49,242 bases of DNA from the NCBI GenBank assembly GCA_017480545.1, contig JAFVAI010000035.1, forward strand, positions 1-49,242. Direction: 5' to 3'. A model generated the notes under the pieces. The model was given only the letters and a program-made list of their open reading frames with translations. It was not told the origin of the DNA and ran no database searches. This document shows positions 35,675-44,401 of this stretch, piece after piece. The position numbers and the translations under genes were made by a program. The stretch is from Schwartzia sp. (in: firmicutes). GTDB taxonomy: Bacteria > Bacillota > Negativicutes > Selenomonadales > Selenomonadaceae. How positions within the stretch are numbered: the stretch's first letter is position 1; the number at the start of each line of letters is the position of its first letter.

Positions 35675-36364
35675 ATGATTCGAGTGACGCTTTTGGAGCA
35701 CACGCCCGAGCCGGAGCGCGTGGTCGCTATGGCGGCGCGGCTGTGCTATTCTCCGTCCGGGGCGGCGGAGCTTTCGGAGAGGATGACGCCGGAGACGGTG
35801 GAAAAGATGGTCAAGATGTTGGTCGAGATGGGCCACGCCTCGACGCTGGAGCACGTTTCGTTCACCTTCGGTATCGAGGGCATTTCGCGGACACTGACCC
35901 ATCAGCTCGTCCGTCATCGCATCGCGTCGTATTCCCAGCAGTCCCAACGGTATGTTGCTGCCCACGATTTCGCTTACGTCACGCCGCCGTCGATTGCGGA
36001 AAAAACCGAGGCGAAGGAAAAATTCGACGCGTTGATGAAGAGCATCCGCGAGGCTTACGACACGTTTACCGAGATGGGTGTGCCGAAAGAGGACGCGCGT
36101 TATGTGTTGGCGAACGCGGCGGAGACCAAAATCGTCGTGACGATGAACGCGCGCTCGCTGCTTCATTTCTTCAATTTGCGCTGCTGCAACCGGGCGCAAT
36201 GGGAAATTCGAGCACTGGCTTACAAGATGCTCGAGGAAGCGAAAAAAGTCGCGCCGCTCCTTTTCAGGAACGCGGGCGCGTCCTGTGTGCAGACGGGCCG
36301 ATGCCCGGAGGGCAAAATGTCCTGCGGCAAGTTCGGCGAAATGATCAAGCTGCGCGAGGAATGA
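35675..36364 (+). CDS. thyX: Flavin-dependent thymidylate synthase ThyX
   Basis: A 229-residue enzyme making dTMP from dUMP with FAD and methylene-tetrahydrofolate. The signature RHRx7S is visible as [14 protein letters not shown] near residue 75. [12 protein letters not shown] before it and [22 protein letters not shown] after it are typical. The ATG at 35675 follows CAGGAGG; an upstream in-frame ATG lacks a site. It is followed by rlmB one base later. Confidence 0.96.
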   Translation: MIRVTLLEHTPEPERVVAMAARLCYSPSGAAELSERMTPETVEKMVKMLVEMGHASTLEHVSFTFGIEGISRTLTHQLVRHRIASYSQQSQRYVAAHDFAYVTPPSIAEKTEAKEKFDALMKSIREAYDTFTEMGVPKEDARYVLANAAETKIVVTMNARSLLHFFNLRCCNRAQWEIRALAYKMLEEAKKVAPLLFRNAGASCVQTGRCPEGKMSCGKFGEMIKLREE

Positions 36365-36365
36365 A

Positions 36366-37208
36366 ATGGAGAGACGAAATAACGGGAGCAAAATTTCCGG
36401 GACAGACAGAAAAACACGAAAGGCGGCACCTGCCGCCCGTCCTGCGGAGCCCGCTTCCTTGCCGGAGGACGTGGTCGTTGGGCGAAACGCGGTCACAGAA
36501 GTCCTGAAGAGCGGCCGTACCGTCAATCGTCTTCTGGTAGCCGAGGGCGACGCGCAGGGATCCATTCGAGAGATTGTTCGCATGGCACGGGAAAACGGCG
36601 CTATTGTCGAGACGGTGGCGCGAAGCAAGATGGAGGCAATCGCGCGAGGGTTCCGTCATCAAGGCGTACTCGCCTATACGTCCCCGGTGGATTACACGCC
36701 GTTCGATGAGATTTTGCGGTTGGCGCGGCAAAAGAGCGACGTTCCGTTTTTGCTCCTGCTTGACGAACTGGAGGACCCGCACAATCTCGGCGCGATTCTG
36801 CGCACGGCGGATGCCGTCGGCGTGGACGGTGTGCTGATTCCGAAGCGGCGCAGCTGCCCGCTTTCCGCGACTGTTGCGAAGACCTCTGCGGGAGCGGTGG
36901 AGTATGTCCCCGTCGCGCGAATCGGAAATGTCGCGCAGACGCTCAATGAACTGAAACGGGAAGGTTTCTGGGTTGTCGGGGCGGATATGGATGGGACGGC
37001 GGATTATTTCACGGCGGATTTGACGGGCGCGGTCGTGCTCGTCGTGGGGAGCGAGGGGCACGGCATTTCACGTTTGGTGCGCGAGACTTGCGACCTCCTT
37101 GTGCGGATTCCGATGCTCGGAAAAATCAATTCGCTGAACGTGTCGGTGGCGGGGGCTGTTTTGATGTACGAAGTTCTGCGCCAACGGCGGGAGAAGGGGA
37201 GCGTATGA
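36366..37208 (+). CDS. rlmB: 23S rRNA 2'-O-methyltransferase RlmB (SpoU/TrmH family)
   Basis: A 280-residue SPOUT methyltransferase. A basic N-terminus leads into the substrate-binding domain (VVVGRNAVTEVLKSGRTVNR). Motif 1 is LLDELEDPHNLGAILRTADA near residue 138, motif 2 is VVGSEGHGISRLV near residue 225, and motif 3 is NSLNVSVAGAVLMYE near residue 256. It is expected to methylate a guanosine of the 23S peptidyl-transferase region. It overlaps the DUF3783 gene by 4 bases. Confidence 0.94.
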   Translation: MERRNNGSKISGTDRKTRKAAPAARPAEPASLPEDVVVGRNAVTEVLKSGRTVNRLLVAEGDAQGSIREIVRMARENGAIVETVARSKMEAIARGFRHQGVLAYTSPVDYTPFDEILRLARQKSDVPFLLLLDELEDPHNLGAILRTADAVGVDGVLIPKRRSCPLSATVAKTSAGAVEYVPVARIGNVAQTLNELKREGFWVVGADMDGTADYFTADLTGAVVLVVGSEGHGISRLVRETCDLLVRIPMLGKINSLNVSVAGAVLMYEVLRQRREKGSV

Positions 37209-37618
37209 AAAAAGCGACGGAAAAGGCGCTGTTTTACCGGTTCGGGAACACGGAAAAACTGGACGCGGCACGTGCCGCGCTGCGAGGCCTCGGGATTGAG
37301 TGCCGCGTACTGCCGGACGGGAGTTGGCGCGAAAAGGTTGGCTTTTTGCTGGGGCTTCGCGGTTTCCAACCGGCACCGTCAGAGGAAGCGCAGGAGTTCG
37401 ATTTTCCCGGCGAAGTCCTTCTCTTGTACAACATTAAAGGGAAGCGGCTTGACCATGTATTGGAGACATTAAAGGGAAAGGGCGTTTCGCCGATTCGCTA
37501 CAAAGCGGTGGTAACGCCGTTCAATATTTTGTGGACGCTTCGGCGTCTCTGCGAAACGATGAAGAAAGAACACGCGTATATGATGGAAGGGGTGAAGAGC
37601 GATGACGGCGAAGCATGA
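37205..37618 (+). CDS. DUF3783-type protein
   Basis: A 137-residue soluble protein. The central part LLLYNIKGKRLDHVLETLKG and RYKAVVTPFNILWTL matches the pattern of DUF3783 proteins, which are often found next to rlmB in Firmicutes. No catalytic motif is visible. The start overlaps rlmB (ATGA) and the end overlaps the coiled-coil gene by 17 bases. Function unknown. Confidence 0.8.
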   Translation: MKKATEKALFYRFGNTEKLDAARAALRGLGIECRVLPDGSWREKVGFLLGLRGFQPAPSEEAQEFDFPGEVLLLYNIKGKRLDHVLETLKGKGVSPIRYKAVVTPFNILWTLRRLCETMKKEHAYMMEGVKSDDGEA

Positions 37619-38342
37619 CGAGCGATGGGATGACGAGAAAACGCGCGTGATGGAGCCCGTGACTTCGAATCGGCAGGCCGAAGAGTGGGAGGATGAAGAG
37701 GAAACATCCAACGCTCCGTGGCGTGGCTGGCGGTGGGTTGCGCTGGCCTTGGCCTTTATTTTGGCGTTGGGCGGCGGATTTCTGGCGGCGGGCTATTTGC
37801 ACGATAAATCCCAAGAGGCGAAAAACGACCGCATCCAGCAGGAATTGATTTTCGCGAAGCAGGAGGAAAGCCTGCGCAAGCAGGAGGCGGCAATCCGTGA
37901 CCAACGCGAGGCGTTGGAAAAGGAAAAACGGGCGTTGGAAGCGCGCCAACGGGAACTGGCGGCGCAGGCGGACCGCGCGGCGGGACGCAACGAGCAGATT
38001 GACGAGGCGGAGCGAAACAAATCTTCCGTCCGGAAGGTTTGGGAGGAGATGACGGGCAAGGATCGGGAGCGCAAGCGTCAACAGGAGGAAAACGAGTCAA
38101 TCCAAACTCGATCCCAACGGGACGTGGAGGAAATCAACCGCTCCATCGACGAAGCGGCGGAAACGCTCAAAATGCTGAATACGAAACTTGCCGAACTGGA
38201 GGAAATGCGGCAAAAGGCGGAGGAAATGAAAGATACGGCGATGAAAACTTATGAGGAGCACGAGGAGACGATCCAAAAGATTCTGCGCCTGTTGGAAAGC
38301 GGCATAGAGTTCATCGATTCGTTATCATCGAAAGAAAAATGA
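37602..38342 (+). CDS. Membrane-anchored coiled-coil protein
   Basis: A 246-residue bitopic protein. About 45 acidic N-terminal residues are followed by one membrane helix (RWVALALAFILALGGGFLAAGY, about residues 43-64). Then comes a long charged coiled coil to the end (LRKQEAAIRDQREALEKEKR, LNTKLAELEEMRQKAEEMK). No enzymatic domain is visible. With the acidic N-terminus inside, the coil would project into the periplasm. I cannot name a family; it is last in the thyX-rlmB unit. Confidence 0.8.
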   Translation: MTAKHDERWDDEKTRVMEPVTSNRQAEEWEDEEETSNAPWRGWRWVALALAFILALGGGFLAAGYLHDKSQEAKNDRIQQELIFAKQEESLRKQEAAIRDQREALEKEKRALEARQRELAAQADRAAGRNEQIDEAERNKSSVRKVWEEMTGKDRERKRQQEENESIQTRSQRDVEEINRSIDEAAETLKMLNTKLAELEEMRQKAEEMKDTAMKTYEEHEETIQKILRLLESGIEFIDSLSSKEK

Positions 38343-38344
38343 GA

Positions 38345-38390
38345 GCGCGGCCGCGTTTGCAGATTCCTGCGGCGCGCCGCTTCTTTTTTG
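38345..38390 (+). terminator. Probable terminator before the ABC transporter genes
   Basis: GC-rich arms around GCGCGGCCGC and GCGGCGCGCCGC are followed by TTCTTTTTT. The pairing is imperfect, so this is a moderate call. Confidence 0.5.
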
Positions 38391-38403
38391 GGGGAATGAC
38401 AGT

Positions 38404-39357
38404 ATGTTGAAAAAATGGATGGCGATATTTTGCGCGGCGATGCTCGCCCTCGTTGCCGGATGCGGGAACGACGCGGCAAAGGACGCGCCCGTGAAAAAGG
38501 ACGGGAAGCCGGCGCTGACGGTAGGATTGATGCCGGACACGGACTCTGTGCCGTTTATCGTCGCGCGGGAGAAAGGATTTTTCGAGGCGGAGGGCGTTGA
38601 AGTGACTTTGCGGCCGTTCAAGAGCGCGATGGATCGCGATGCTGCAATGCAGAGCGGGCAGCTTGACGGCGCGATTTCCGACTTATTGGCGGCGGCTTTT
38701 GCACTGGAGGGCGGCTTTGACGTGCGAGTCACCTCGGCGACGGACGGAAGCTATCAGCTTGTGGCGGGTGTTGGTACGCCCGCGGGTGACGCGCGCGCGC
38801 TGGCGGGGGCGGAGGTTGCCGTTTCCCGAAACACCATCATCGAGTATGTGACTGACCGTATTCTCAAGGAAAACGGCATGGCTTCGGACGCGATTCAAAA
38901 AGTTTCGGTGCCGCAGATTCCCGCGCGGCTCGAAATGCTGCAAAACGGGAAGCTGACGGCGGCGACACTGCCGGAGCCGATGGCGAGCGTTGCCGTCGCG
39001 AACGGCTGCAAATATTTGACGGGCTCCGGGGAATTGGGCATCAATCCGGGCGTGATGCTTTTCTCGGCGAAAGCGGCGGCGGAGAAAAAAGACGCGTTGC
39101 GAGCAATGTACCGTGCATACAACAAAGCGGTCGACTACCTGAAAAAAACGCCGAGGGCGGAGTACATCGGCTTTGTGGTTGAAAAGGGCGGCTTTCCGGA
39201 AGCGGCACGGGATGCGCTGAAGTTGCCCGACTATCGAGGGGCGACGCTACCGAAGGAAAAAGACGTGGCGGAGGTCGTTCACTGGCTCCGGGAGAAGTCG
39301 CTGATCAAAAAAGACTACGACTATCGGGCCATCGTCGTGGAGGACTGTCTGCCGTGA
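38404..39357 (+). CDS. ABC-transporter substrate-binding lipoprotein (NMT1/THI5-like)
   Basis: A 317-residue lipoprotein. The signal peptide ends in the lipobox LVAGC with the cysteine near residue 20. The mature domain begins LTVGLMPDTDSVPFIVAREKGFF, the usual opening of NMT1-type binding proteins for sulfonates, nitrate, taurine or thiamine precursors. It shows the DGAISDLLAA and AEYIGFVVEKGG segments. The substrate cannot be read from sequence alone. It overlaps the ATPase gene by 4 bases (GTGA), and no riboswitch is seen upstream. Confidence 0.92.
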   Translation: MLKKWMAIFCAAMLALVAGCGNDAAKDAPVKKDGKPALTVGLMPDTDSVPFIVAREKGFFEAEGVEVTLRPFKSAMDRDAAMQSGQLDGAISDLLAAAFALEGGFDVRVTSATDGSYQLVAGVGTPAGDARALAGAEVAVSRNTIIEYVTDRILKENGMASDAIQKVSVPQIPARLEMLQNGKLTAATLPEPMASVAVANGCKYLTGSGELGINPGVMLFSAKAAAEKKDALRAMYRAYNKAVDYLKKTPRAEYIGFVVEKGGFPEAARDALKLPDYRGATLPKEKDVAEVVHWLREKSLIKKDYDYRAIVVEDCLP

Positions 39358-40103
39358 TTCGAGTCTCCGGGCTTTCGGCGTTTTACGATACGACGGAAGG
39401 CGGCAGAGTCACGGCCCTGGAGAACGTCGTCCTCCATGTGCCGCGCGGGGAAACCTGCGCGGTGATCGGTCCTTCCGGTTGCGGAAAGTCGACACTCCTG
39501 CGCGTACTCGCCGGAATTGCTTCCGGCTATGAAGGCGAGGTTCTCGTGGCGGGTGAGCCCGTCAATCCGAAGCGAAGCGTCGTTGGGTTCATTCCGCAGA
39601 ATTACGGCCTGCTTCCATGGAAAACGGTGCGGGACAATATTCGTCTTTCGTGGCGCGTCAAGCACCATGGGACCCCGATGCCGCCGGACGAGGAAAAGCT
39701 TTTGGCACGCCTTGGGCTTGGCGCGGAGCTTTTGTCCCGTTTTCCCCGTGCGCTTTCCGGTGGACAGCAGCAACGGGCGAGCCTTGCGCGGGCCTTTTTG
39801 CTCCGGCCCGACATCTTGTTGATGGACGAGCCGTTTTCCGCTCTGGACGCCATCACGCGGGAGGAAATGCAAGAGGCCTTTTTCGAGCTTTGGCGTACAC
39901 AGGCGGTTACAACGGTATTGGTTACGCACTATGTGGAAGAGGCGCTTTACTTGGGGCAGACCATTGTCGTGTTTTCGCCCGCGCCGGGGCGCGTCCGCGC
40001 GGTTATGAAAAATCCGCTGTTCGCGTGCCGCGAGGACTCGGAGGCGTTCGTTCGGGAAAAGACGCGGCTCCGTATGTTGCTGAGAGGGGAGGCGCAGGCG
40101 TGA
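39354..40103 (+). CDS. ABC-transporter ATP-binding protein
   Basis: A 249-residue ATPase of the SsuB/TauB-like family. Walker A is [16 protein letters not shown] near residue 38, the signature [16 protein letters not shown] near residue 138, Walker [13 protein letters not shown] near residue 160, followed by [12 protein letters not shown]. Start is GTG overlapping the binding-protein stop; the end overlaps the permease start by 4 bases. Confidence 0.95.
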   Translation: MIRVSGLSAFYDTTEGGRVTALENVVLHVPRGETCAVIGPSGCGKSTLLRVLAGIASGYEGEVLVAGEPVNPKRSVVGFIPQNYGLLPWKTVRDNIRLSWRVKHHGTPMPPDEEKLLARLGLGAELLSRFPRALSGGQQQRASLARAFLLRPDILLMDEPFSALDAITREEMQEAFFELWRTQAVTTVLVTHYVEEALYLGQTIVVFSPAPGRVRAVMKNPLFACREDSEAFVREKTRLRMLLRGEAQA

Positions 40104-40843
40104 AAAATCGTTTCTTCGCTCTGGGCCTTGGCGTAGTTTTTTTGTTTCTCGTTTGGCTCGCAGTCGCGACGATTGTCCGGATGCCGATTATCCCTTCGCC
40201 GCTTCTCGTCGCGACGAAGATCGGGGAGATATTTTTTGACGGGATTGCCGTGCATTGCGTGTACAGCCTCGGGCGCATTCTGGCGGGGCTGTTGCTCGCT
40301 GTTGCCGCCGGACTGCCGCTCGGCGTATGGATGGGTTGGTCGCGGGAAGCGGACAGGCTGCTCGCGCCGCTCATTTATCTGGCCTACCCGGTGCCGAAAA
40401 TCGCGCTGCTTCCTATCGCCTTGCTGCTTTTCGGCTTGGGCGACGGCTCCAAGACAATCCTGTTGTTTTTGATTCTCGTCTTTCAGATTGTGGTTGCGGT
40501 GCGGGACAGCATCCGCGCCGTTCCGGAGGAGGCGTTTTACCCGTTGGCGTCCTTGGGGGCGCCTTTTCGCGTGGTGCTTTGGCAGGTGCTTTTGCCCGCA
40601 TCGCTGCCGAAATTCATGACCGCGATTCGTGTGGCGATGGCGACGGCGATTTCCGTCCTGTTTTTCACCGAAACCTTTGGCACGGAATACGGCATGGGCT
40701 ACTTTATCATGGACGCATGGCTCCGCGTCAACTATCTTGAAATGTATTCCGGCGTCGTTGTATTGAGCGTCATGGGTCTCGTCCTGTTCGCCGCGCTCGA
40801 TTCCGCCGAGAGATACTTTTGCCGGTGGCAAAGCAGGGCGTAG
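40100..40843 (+). CDS. ABC-transporter permease
   Basis: A 247-residue permease of the SsuC/TauC-like group with about six membrane helices. The coupling loop EEAFYPLASLGAPFRVVLWQVLLPASLPKFM near residue 145 is the EAA motif. Start is GTG within the ATPase stop. With the two preceding genes it completes a three-gene importer; no dedicated enzyme gene is nearby to indicate the substrate. A strong bidirectional terminator follows. Confidence 0.94.
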   Translation: MKNRFFALGLGVVFLFLVWLAVATIVRMPIIPSPLLVATKIGEIFFDGIAVHCVYSLGRILAGLLLAVAAGLPLGVWMGWSREADRLLAPLIYLAYPVPKIALLPIALLLFGLGDGSKTILLFLILVFQIVVAVRDSIRAVPEEAFYPLASLGAPFRVVLWQVLLPASLPKFMTAIRVAMATAISVLFFTETFGTEYGMGYFIMDAWLRVNYLEMYSGVVVLSVMGLVLFAALDSAERYFCRWQSRA

Positions 40844-40873
40844 AGAGAAGCCATGAATTATCTATGGATATAA

Positions 40874-40916
40874 AAAAGCCCCCGAACCGACAGCAACTGT
40901 CGATTCGGGGGCTTTT
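40874..40916. terminator. Bidirectional terminator between convergent genes
   Basis: A 20-base stem with one mismatch (40874-40893 with 40897-40916), flanked by A-runs on the left and T-runs on the right, so it works on both strands. It separates the ABC permease from the FliD-like gene. Confidence 0.9.
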
Positions 40917-40930
40917 ATAATCCATCCGTA

Positions 40931-41728
40931 TCAGGACATCATGTTGAGCATGGAGCCTTTGCTGGTGAAGTCGTTTTTTGCGGCGACCGCTTTCGGGGAG
41001 TACATGGATTTTGCGGGATTGTCCTCGCGGCCCATGGCGGAAGAGATGGACGGGAACAGGCGGTCTTTGTTGTGCTCCGCCAGATTGATCCCCTTTTGCG
41101 CGCGCCCTGCGAGGCCGTCTCGCCCAAGCGCGTATTCCACGCTTTCGGGGCGCGTCTTTAGCGATGCCGCCAGACGCGCCGCATTGACATGAAGCTTTCC
41201 GTTCGCGTCGGCGGTCACTCCAATGGCCAAAAATGTACCGACAGAGCGGGAAGCGTCATTCAAAACCGACGAGAGGGAAGCGGCGTGTCCGGAGACATCC
41301 TGGTTCTCCTGCAGGAACTGCGTGAGATCGTTATATCGGCCGGCAAAATTTTCCACCGTATCGACCGATTCGCGCAAGGACTGCGTTTCCGTCTTCGGCT
41401 CGGAAGCGGTTCGGGCGGCTTCCTCCGTCCGGGTCTTGTTCTGGTTCTCGACGCGCTGCGTTGCTTCCATGGAGGACGCGGCCTCCCGCGCCTCGCGCAG
41501 TACGGTTCGCAGTTCATTTTCAAAACGGTTCTTCGAGTCGATATACTCGGCCAGAAAATCGCTGAGCCCCGACACAGGCTTGAGCATCGGCGTCAAGGAA
41601 CCGGATTCTTCGTTGGCACCGGCCAATCCGCCGACGGCTCTGGACGTCTGGCTGGGCGCCGTGACGCCGTGAAGAGCGAGGGAAGTCATTTTGTTATCGG
41701 TGTCGGTCATCGCGTTGACCGTCATCAT
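40931..41728 (-). CDS. Protein with a FliD-C-like domain, function unknown
   Basis: A 265-residue protein without a signal peptide. The N-terminal 100 residues are helical and low in hydrophobics. From about residue 120, NFAGRYNDLTQFLQEN, then a loop, then FLAIGVTADANGKLHVNAARLAASLKTRPESVEYALG reads like the C-terminal domain of the flagellar cap protein FliD (IGIT.D.DGKL.VD..KL..AL...PE.V pattern). The rest of FliD is missing and there are no flagellar genes in the window. Start: ATG at 41728 behind AGGAGGAG. A -10-like TATAAT lies at 41768-41773 on this strand. Confidence 0.75.
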   Translation of the reverse strand: MMTVNAMTDTDNKMTSLALHGVTAPSQTSRAVGGLAGANEESGSLTPMLKPVSGLSDFLAEYIDSKNRFENELRTVLREAREAASSMEATQRVENQNKTRTEEAARTASEPKTETQSLRESVDTVENFAGRYNDLTQFLQENQDVSGHAASLSSVLNDASRSVGTFLAIGVTADANGKLHVNAARLAASLKTRPESVEYALGRDGLAGRAQKGINLAEHNKDRLFPSISSAMGREDNPAKSMYSPKAVAAKNDFTSKGSMLNMMS

Positions 41729-41826
41729 AAAAGTCTCCTCCTTTCCGGAACACTTTTGCTTGATAACATTATATCAAATTTTCGGAAAATGAAAAGATGT
41801 TTTTTGGGAAAAACGCGCCAATCACA

Positions 41827-41866
41827 AAAAAATCTCCGCCGCTTTGAAAGACGACGGAGATTTTTT
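41827..41866. terminator. Terminator of the CNNM/CorC-type gene
   Basis: A perfect 12-bp stem (41827-41838 with 41855-41866, AAATCTCCG type), with A- and T-runs on the two sides, directly after the stop of the - strand gene at 41877. Confidence 0.88.
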
Positions 41867-41876
41867 CGTTTTGCCT

Positions 41877-43181
41877 TTACGGGGCGGGCTTTTTGCCCTG
41901 CATGACCATCAGCTTCGCGATTCGTGCGCGGTCGAGGCGCAGGATTTCAAAGGTGAAGCCGTTCCATGTGAATTTTTCGCCGACCTTGGGGATATAGCCG
42001 AAGCAGGAAGTCATGAAGCCCCCCATGGTTTGGTAGTGATCCTTGGTTTCGTTCGGCAGCTCGCCGAGGTCGAATTTTTCCTTGAAATCGTCGATGCCGC
42101 AGAGACCGTCGATGTACCATGAGTTTTCGGAGCGCGGCGTGATTTGCGGATTTTCCGGCTCGTCCTGTTTCTCGATGTCGCCGATGATTTCTTCCGCGAT
42201 GTCGCCCAATGTGATAAAGCCGATGATGCCGCCGTATTCGTCGAGGACGGCAGCCTCGTGTACGCTGCTCTCGCGGAACTTTTCGAGGACGCGAAAGGTT
42301 TCCATGGCGCGGGGGACGAACAGCGGCTTTTTTATAAAGGAAGAAAGCTGGATATTTTTTTTGTCGATGGCGGCGTTCAGCAAATCTTTGGCGTAAATGA
42401 CGCCGAGAAAATTGTCGAGGCTGCCGTCGCCGACGGGGAAAAAGGTGTCCGCGCTTTTTTGGATTCGCCGGAGATTGTATTCCGTGGGGTCGTTGATGTC
42501 CAGCCAGTGCATGGTGAGGCGCGGCGTCATCAGCGAATAGGCCGTCTGGTCGCTCATATGGAAAATGCGGTCCACCATGTCCTGTTCCGTTTTCTCGAAG
42601 ATGCCGTCCTCTGTGCCCTGCTCGATAAGGTCCTTGACTTCGTCCTCGGTGACGGCGTCGTCGATATGGGTGTTGATACCGAGGAGCAGCATGAACGCGT
42701 TGGCGGAGGCGGAGAGGAAGCCGACGAAGGGGCGGGCGGCGCTTTCCATGACAGACAGCGTGTGCGCATGGCGCAGAAGTATGGCTTCCGGGTCCTGCAC
42801 CGAGATTTTTTTCGGGATGAATTCGCCGAAGAGCAGGCTGATGTATGTGAAGAAAACGATGCTCGCGGCGAGGGAAAAAAGTTCCGAATGCGGAAGATGC
42901 GGAAACATACGCGAAAGGGCGGGCGCGACCTCGAAGCCCGCGGCGGCGCCCAGAAGAATGCCGGTAAACGCAATGCCGATTTGCGAGGCGGCGATCAGGG
43001 GTTCCGGCTCGTCCAGAAAACGGAGCAATTCTTTCGCGCGAAGATTGCCGCCCTCCGCGAAATGCTCCATCCGGCTCTTCCGGCTTTCGGTGAGCGCCGT
43101 TTCTATCTGCGTGAAGAATGCGCTCAAAACGACGCATCCGATGATGAGCAAGCATAATAACCCGATTTCCGTACTGTCCAC
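41877..43181 (-). CDS. CNNM/CorC-type membrane protein (hemolysin-like family)
   Basis: A 434-residue protein. The N-terminal CNNM domain has about four membrane helices (LLCLLIIGCVVLSAFFTQIE, LIAASQIGIAFTGILLGAA, ISLLFGEFIPKKISV). Then a CBS pair near residues 205-330 (MTPRLTMHWLDI, VLDEYGGIIGFITLGDIAEEI) and a C-terminal CorC/HlyC domain. It is involved in divalent cation, probably magnesium, transport or resistance. The start is GTG at 43181 with GGAGGG upstream; there is no better ATG. Despite its old 'hemolysin' label, lytic activity is not expected. Confidence 0.93.
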   Translation of the reverse strand: MDSTEIGLLCLLIIGCVVLSAFFTQIETALTESRKSRMEHFAEGGNLRAKELLRFLDEPEPLIAASQIGIAFTGILLGAAAGFEVAPALSRMFPHLPHSELFSLAASIVFFTYISLLFGEFIPKKISVQDPEAILLRHAHTLSVMESAARPFVGFLSASANAFMLLLGINTHIDDAVTEDEVKDLIEQGTEDGIFEKTEQDMVDRIFHMSDQTAYSLMTPRLTMHWLDINDPTEYNLRRIQKSADTFFPVGDGSLDNFLGVIYAKDLLNAAIDKKNIQLSSFIKKPLFVPRAMETFRVLEKFRESSVHEAAVLDEYGGIIGFITLGDIAEEIIGDIEKQDEPENPQITPRSENSWYIDGLCGIDDFKEKFDLGELPNETKDHYQTMGGFMTSCFGYIPKVGEKFTWNGFTFEILRLDRARIAKLMVMQGKKPAP

Positions 43182-43219
43182 TTTCGATGATTCCCTCCAA
43201 ATTAAAAAGTTATTTTCCA

Positions 43220-43247
43220 ATTATATCATATTTCCATAGGGCGGCAA
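43220..43247 (-). promoter_or_regulatory. Promoter of the CNNM/CorC-type gene
   Basis: On the - strand, TTGCCG (43247-43242), a 16-base spacer and a perfect TATAAT (43225-43220), about 40 bases ahead of the GTG start. Confidence 0.65.
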
Positions 43248-43260
43248 AATTTTCCCCGAA

Positions 43261-43296
43261 GTGAAAACTTTGTCATGATGTGTGCAAAGTTTTTAC
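43261..43296. repeat. 12-bp inverted repeat in the divergent intergenic region
   Basis: GTGAAAACTTTG (43261-43272) and CAAAGTTTTTAC (43285-43296) match in 11 of 12 positions with a 12-base spacer. It lies just upstream of the promoter of the CNNM/CorC-type gene, so it could be an operator. The rest of this 400-base gap (to 43585) holds only a TATAAT (43547-43552) in front of the exporter gene. Confidence 0.45.
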
Positions 43297-43585
43297 TTTA
43301 TGTTTTTGAGGAAATTTCTTGCAAAGCCTTTCATTTCAACGTTTCTCGGCATCGTTCACATAAAATGATTCGACGAGTCTGATGGCACAAAGCCAAGAGG
43401 AAATCAATTTCTCTTTTGGGAAACAGCAATATCTATTCCGAAAAAATGTACACAATTACATGTTTTTCGTAATAGGAAACACTTTTTCGCGTACACAAAG
43501 CGCCTTTTCTTTTGGTTTGTCTATGGCAAAGTTGGAACAAAGGCGTTATAATGATTGCGTTGTTTTGTATGACGGGAGGCGGCCA

Positions 43586-44350
43586 ATGGAATCTTTTGAT
43601 TGGATGACGTTTTTGGTGGTCTGCCCGCTGGTGGGGTTGGCGGGGTTCGTGGACGCCATCAGCGGCGGGGGCGGATTGATTTCGCTTCCCGCGTATATCA
43701 TCGCGGGTATCCCCATGCACCAGGCGATTGCGACGAACAAGCTGTCCTCGGCTTGCGGCACGACGCTGGCGGTGCTTCGTTTTTGGCGGAACGGGCTGAT
43801 CAATATGAAGCTGGCGGGGCCGTCGGTGGCGGCGGCCATCGTCGGCTCGGCGCTCGGCGCGCGGATTTCCCTTTTGCTTGACGCGGCGGTGATGGAGCGG
43901 GGGCTCTATGTGGTGCTTCCGGTGACGGCGTTTATCGTGATGAACAAGTCGCTGTTCGGCGCCAATGAAGGAAAAAGCGTGGTGCTGAACCGTCGCACGT
44001 ATATGACGGCCTGTATCGCGGCGTTTGTTATCGGTATCTATGACGGCGCCTACGGGCCGGGCACGGGCACGTTCCTGATTATCGCGTTCACGGTGTTCGC
44101 GAAAATGGGCGTCGCTCCTGCGAACGCGCAGTCGAAGGTCATCAATCTCGCGACGAATGTCGCTTCGCTGGCGGTGTTCCTCTTGAGCGGGAACGTGCTG
44201 GTGACGCTCGGCCTCGCGGCGGCGGTCTGCAATATGGTCGGCGGCTATCTCGGCGCGGGACTGGTGATGAAAAAAGGCGCGCAGATCGTGAAGCCGATCA
44301 TTCTGGCGGTGTTGGGGCTTTTGGCGTTGAAACTCGCGGGCGTGTATTGA
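43586..44350 (+). CDS. Sulfite exporter TauE/SafE family protein
   Basis: A 254-residue integral membrane protein with about eight hydrophobic helices. The N-terminal GLAGFVDAISGGGGLISLPA repeat and the second IGIYDGAYGPGTGTFLIIAF repeat are the internal duplication typical of the TauE/SafE (DUF81) family. It probably moves a small organic or sulfur-containing anion outward; the substrate is unknown. The ATG at 43586 follows CGGGAGG. It ends in a bidirectional terminator. Confidence 0.92.
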   Translation: MESFDWMTFLVVCPLVGLAGFVDAISGGGGLISLPAYIIAGIPMHQAIATNKLSSACGTTLAVLRFWRNGLINMKLAGPSVAAAIVGSALGARISLLLDAAVMERGLYVVLPVTAFIVMNKSLFGANEGKSVVLNRRTYMTACIAAFVIGIYDGAYGPGTGTFLIIAFTVFAKMGVAPANAQSKVINLATNVASLAVFLLSGNVLVTLGLAAAVCNMVGGYLGAGLVMKKGAQIVKPIILAVLGLLALKLAGVY

Positions 44351-44351
44351 A

Positions 44352-44390
44352 AAAATCCCTGCGTGTGATTGGTTTGCACGCAGGGATTTT
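44352..44390. terminator. Bidirectional terminator between exporter and HEPN gene
   Basis: A perfect 14-bp stem (44352-44365 with 44377-44390, AAAATCCCTGCGTG type) with A- and T-runs on opposite sides. Confidence 0.9.
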
Positions 44391-44401
44391 ACGGTTGCCT
44401 G

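Noticed and set aside
39617..40099. Upstream extension of the permease frame
   Set aside because: It overlaps the ATPase gene in another frame; the GTG at 40100 coupled to the preceding stop is the natural start.
43382..43585. Upstream extension of the TauE/SafE frame
   Set aside because: It crosses a TATAAT promoter element and has no ribosome site; the ATG at 43586 does.
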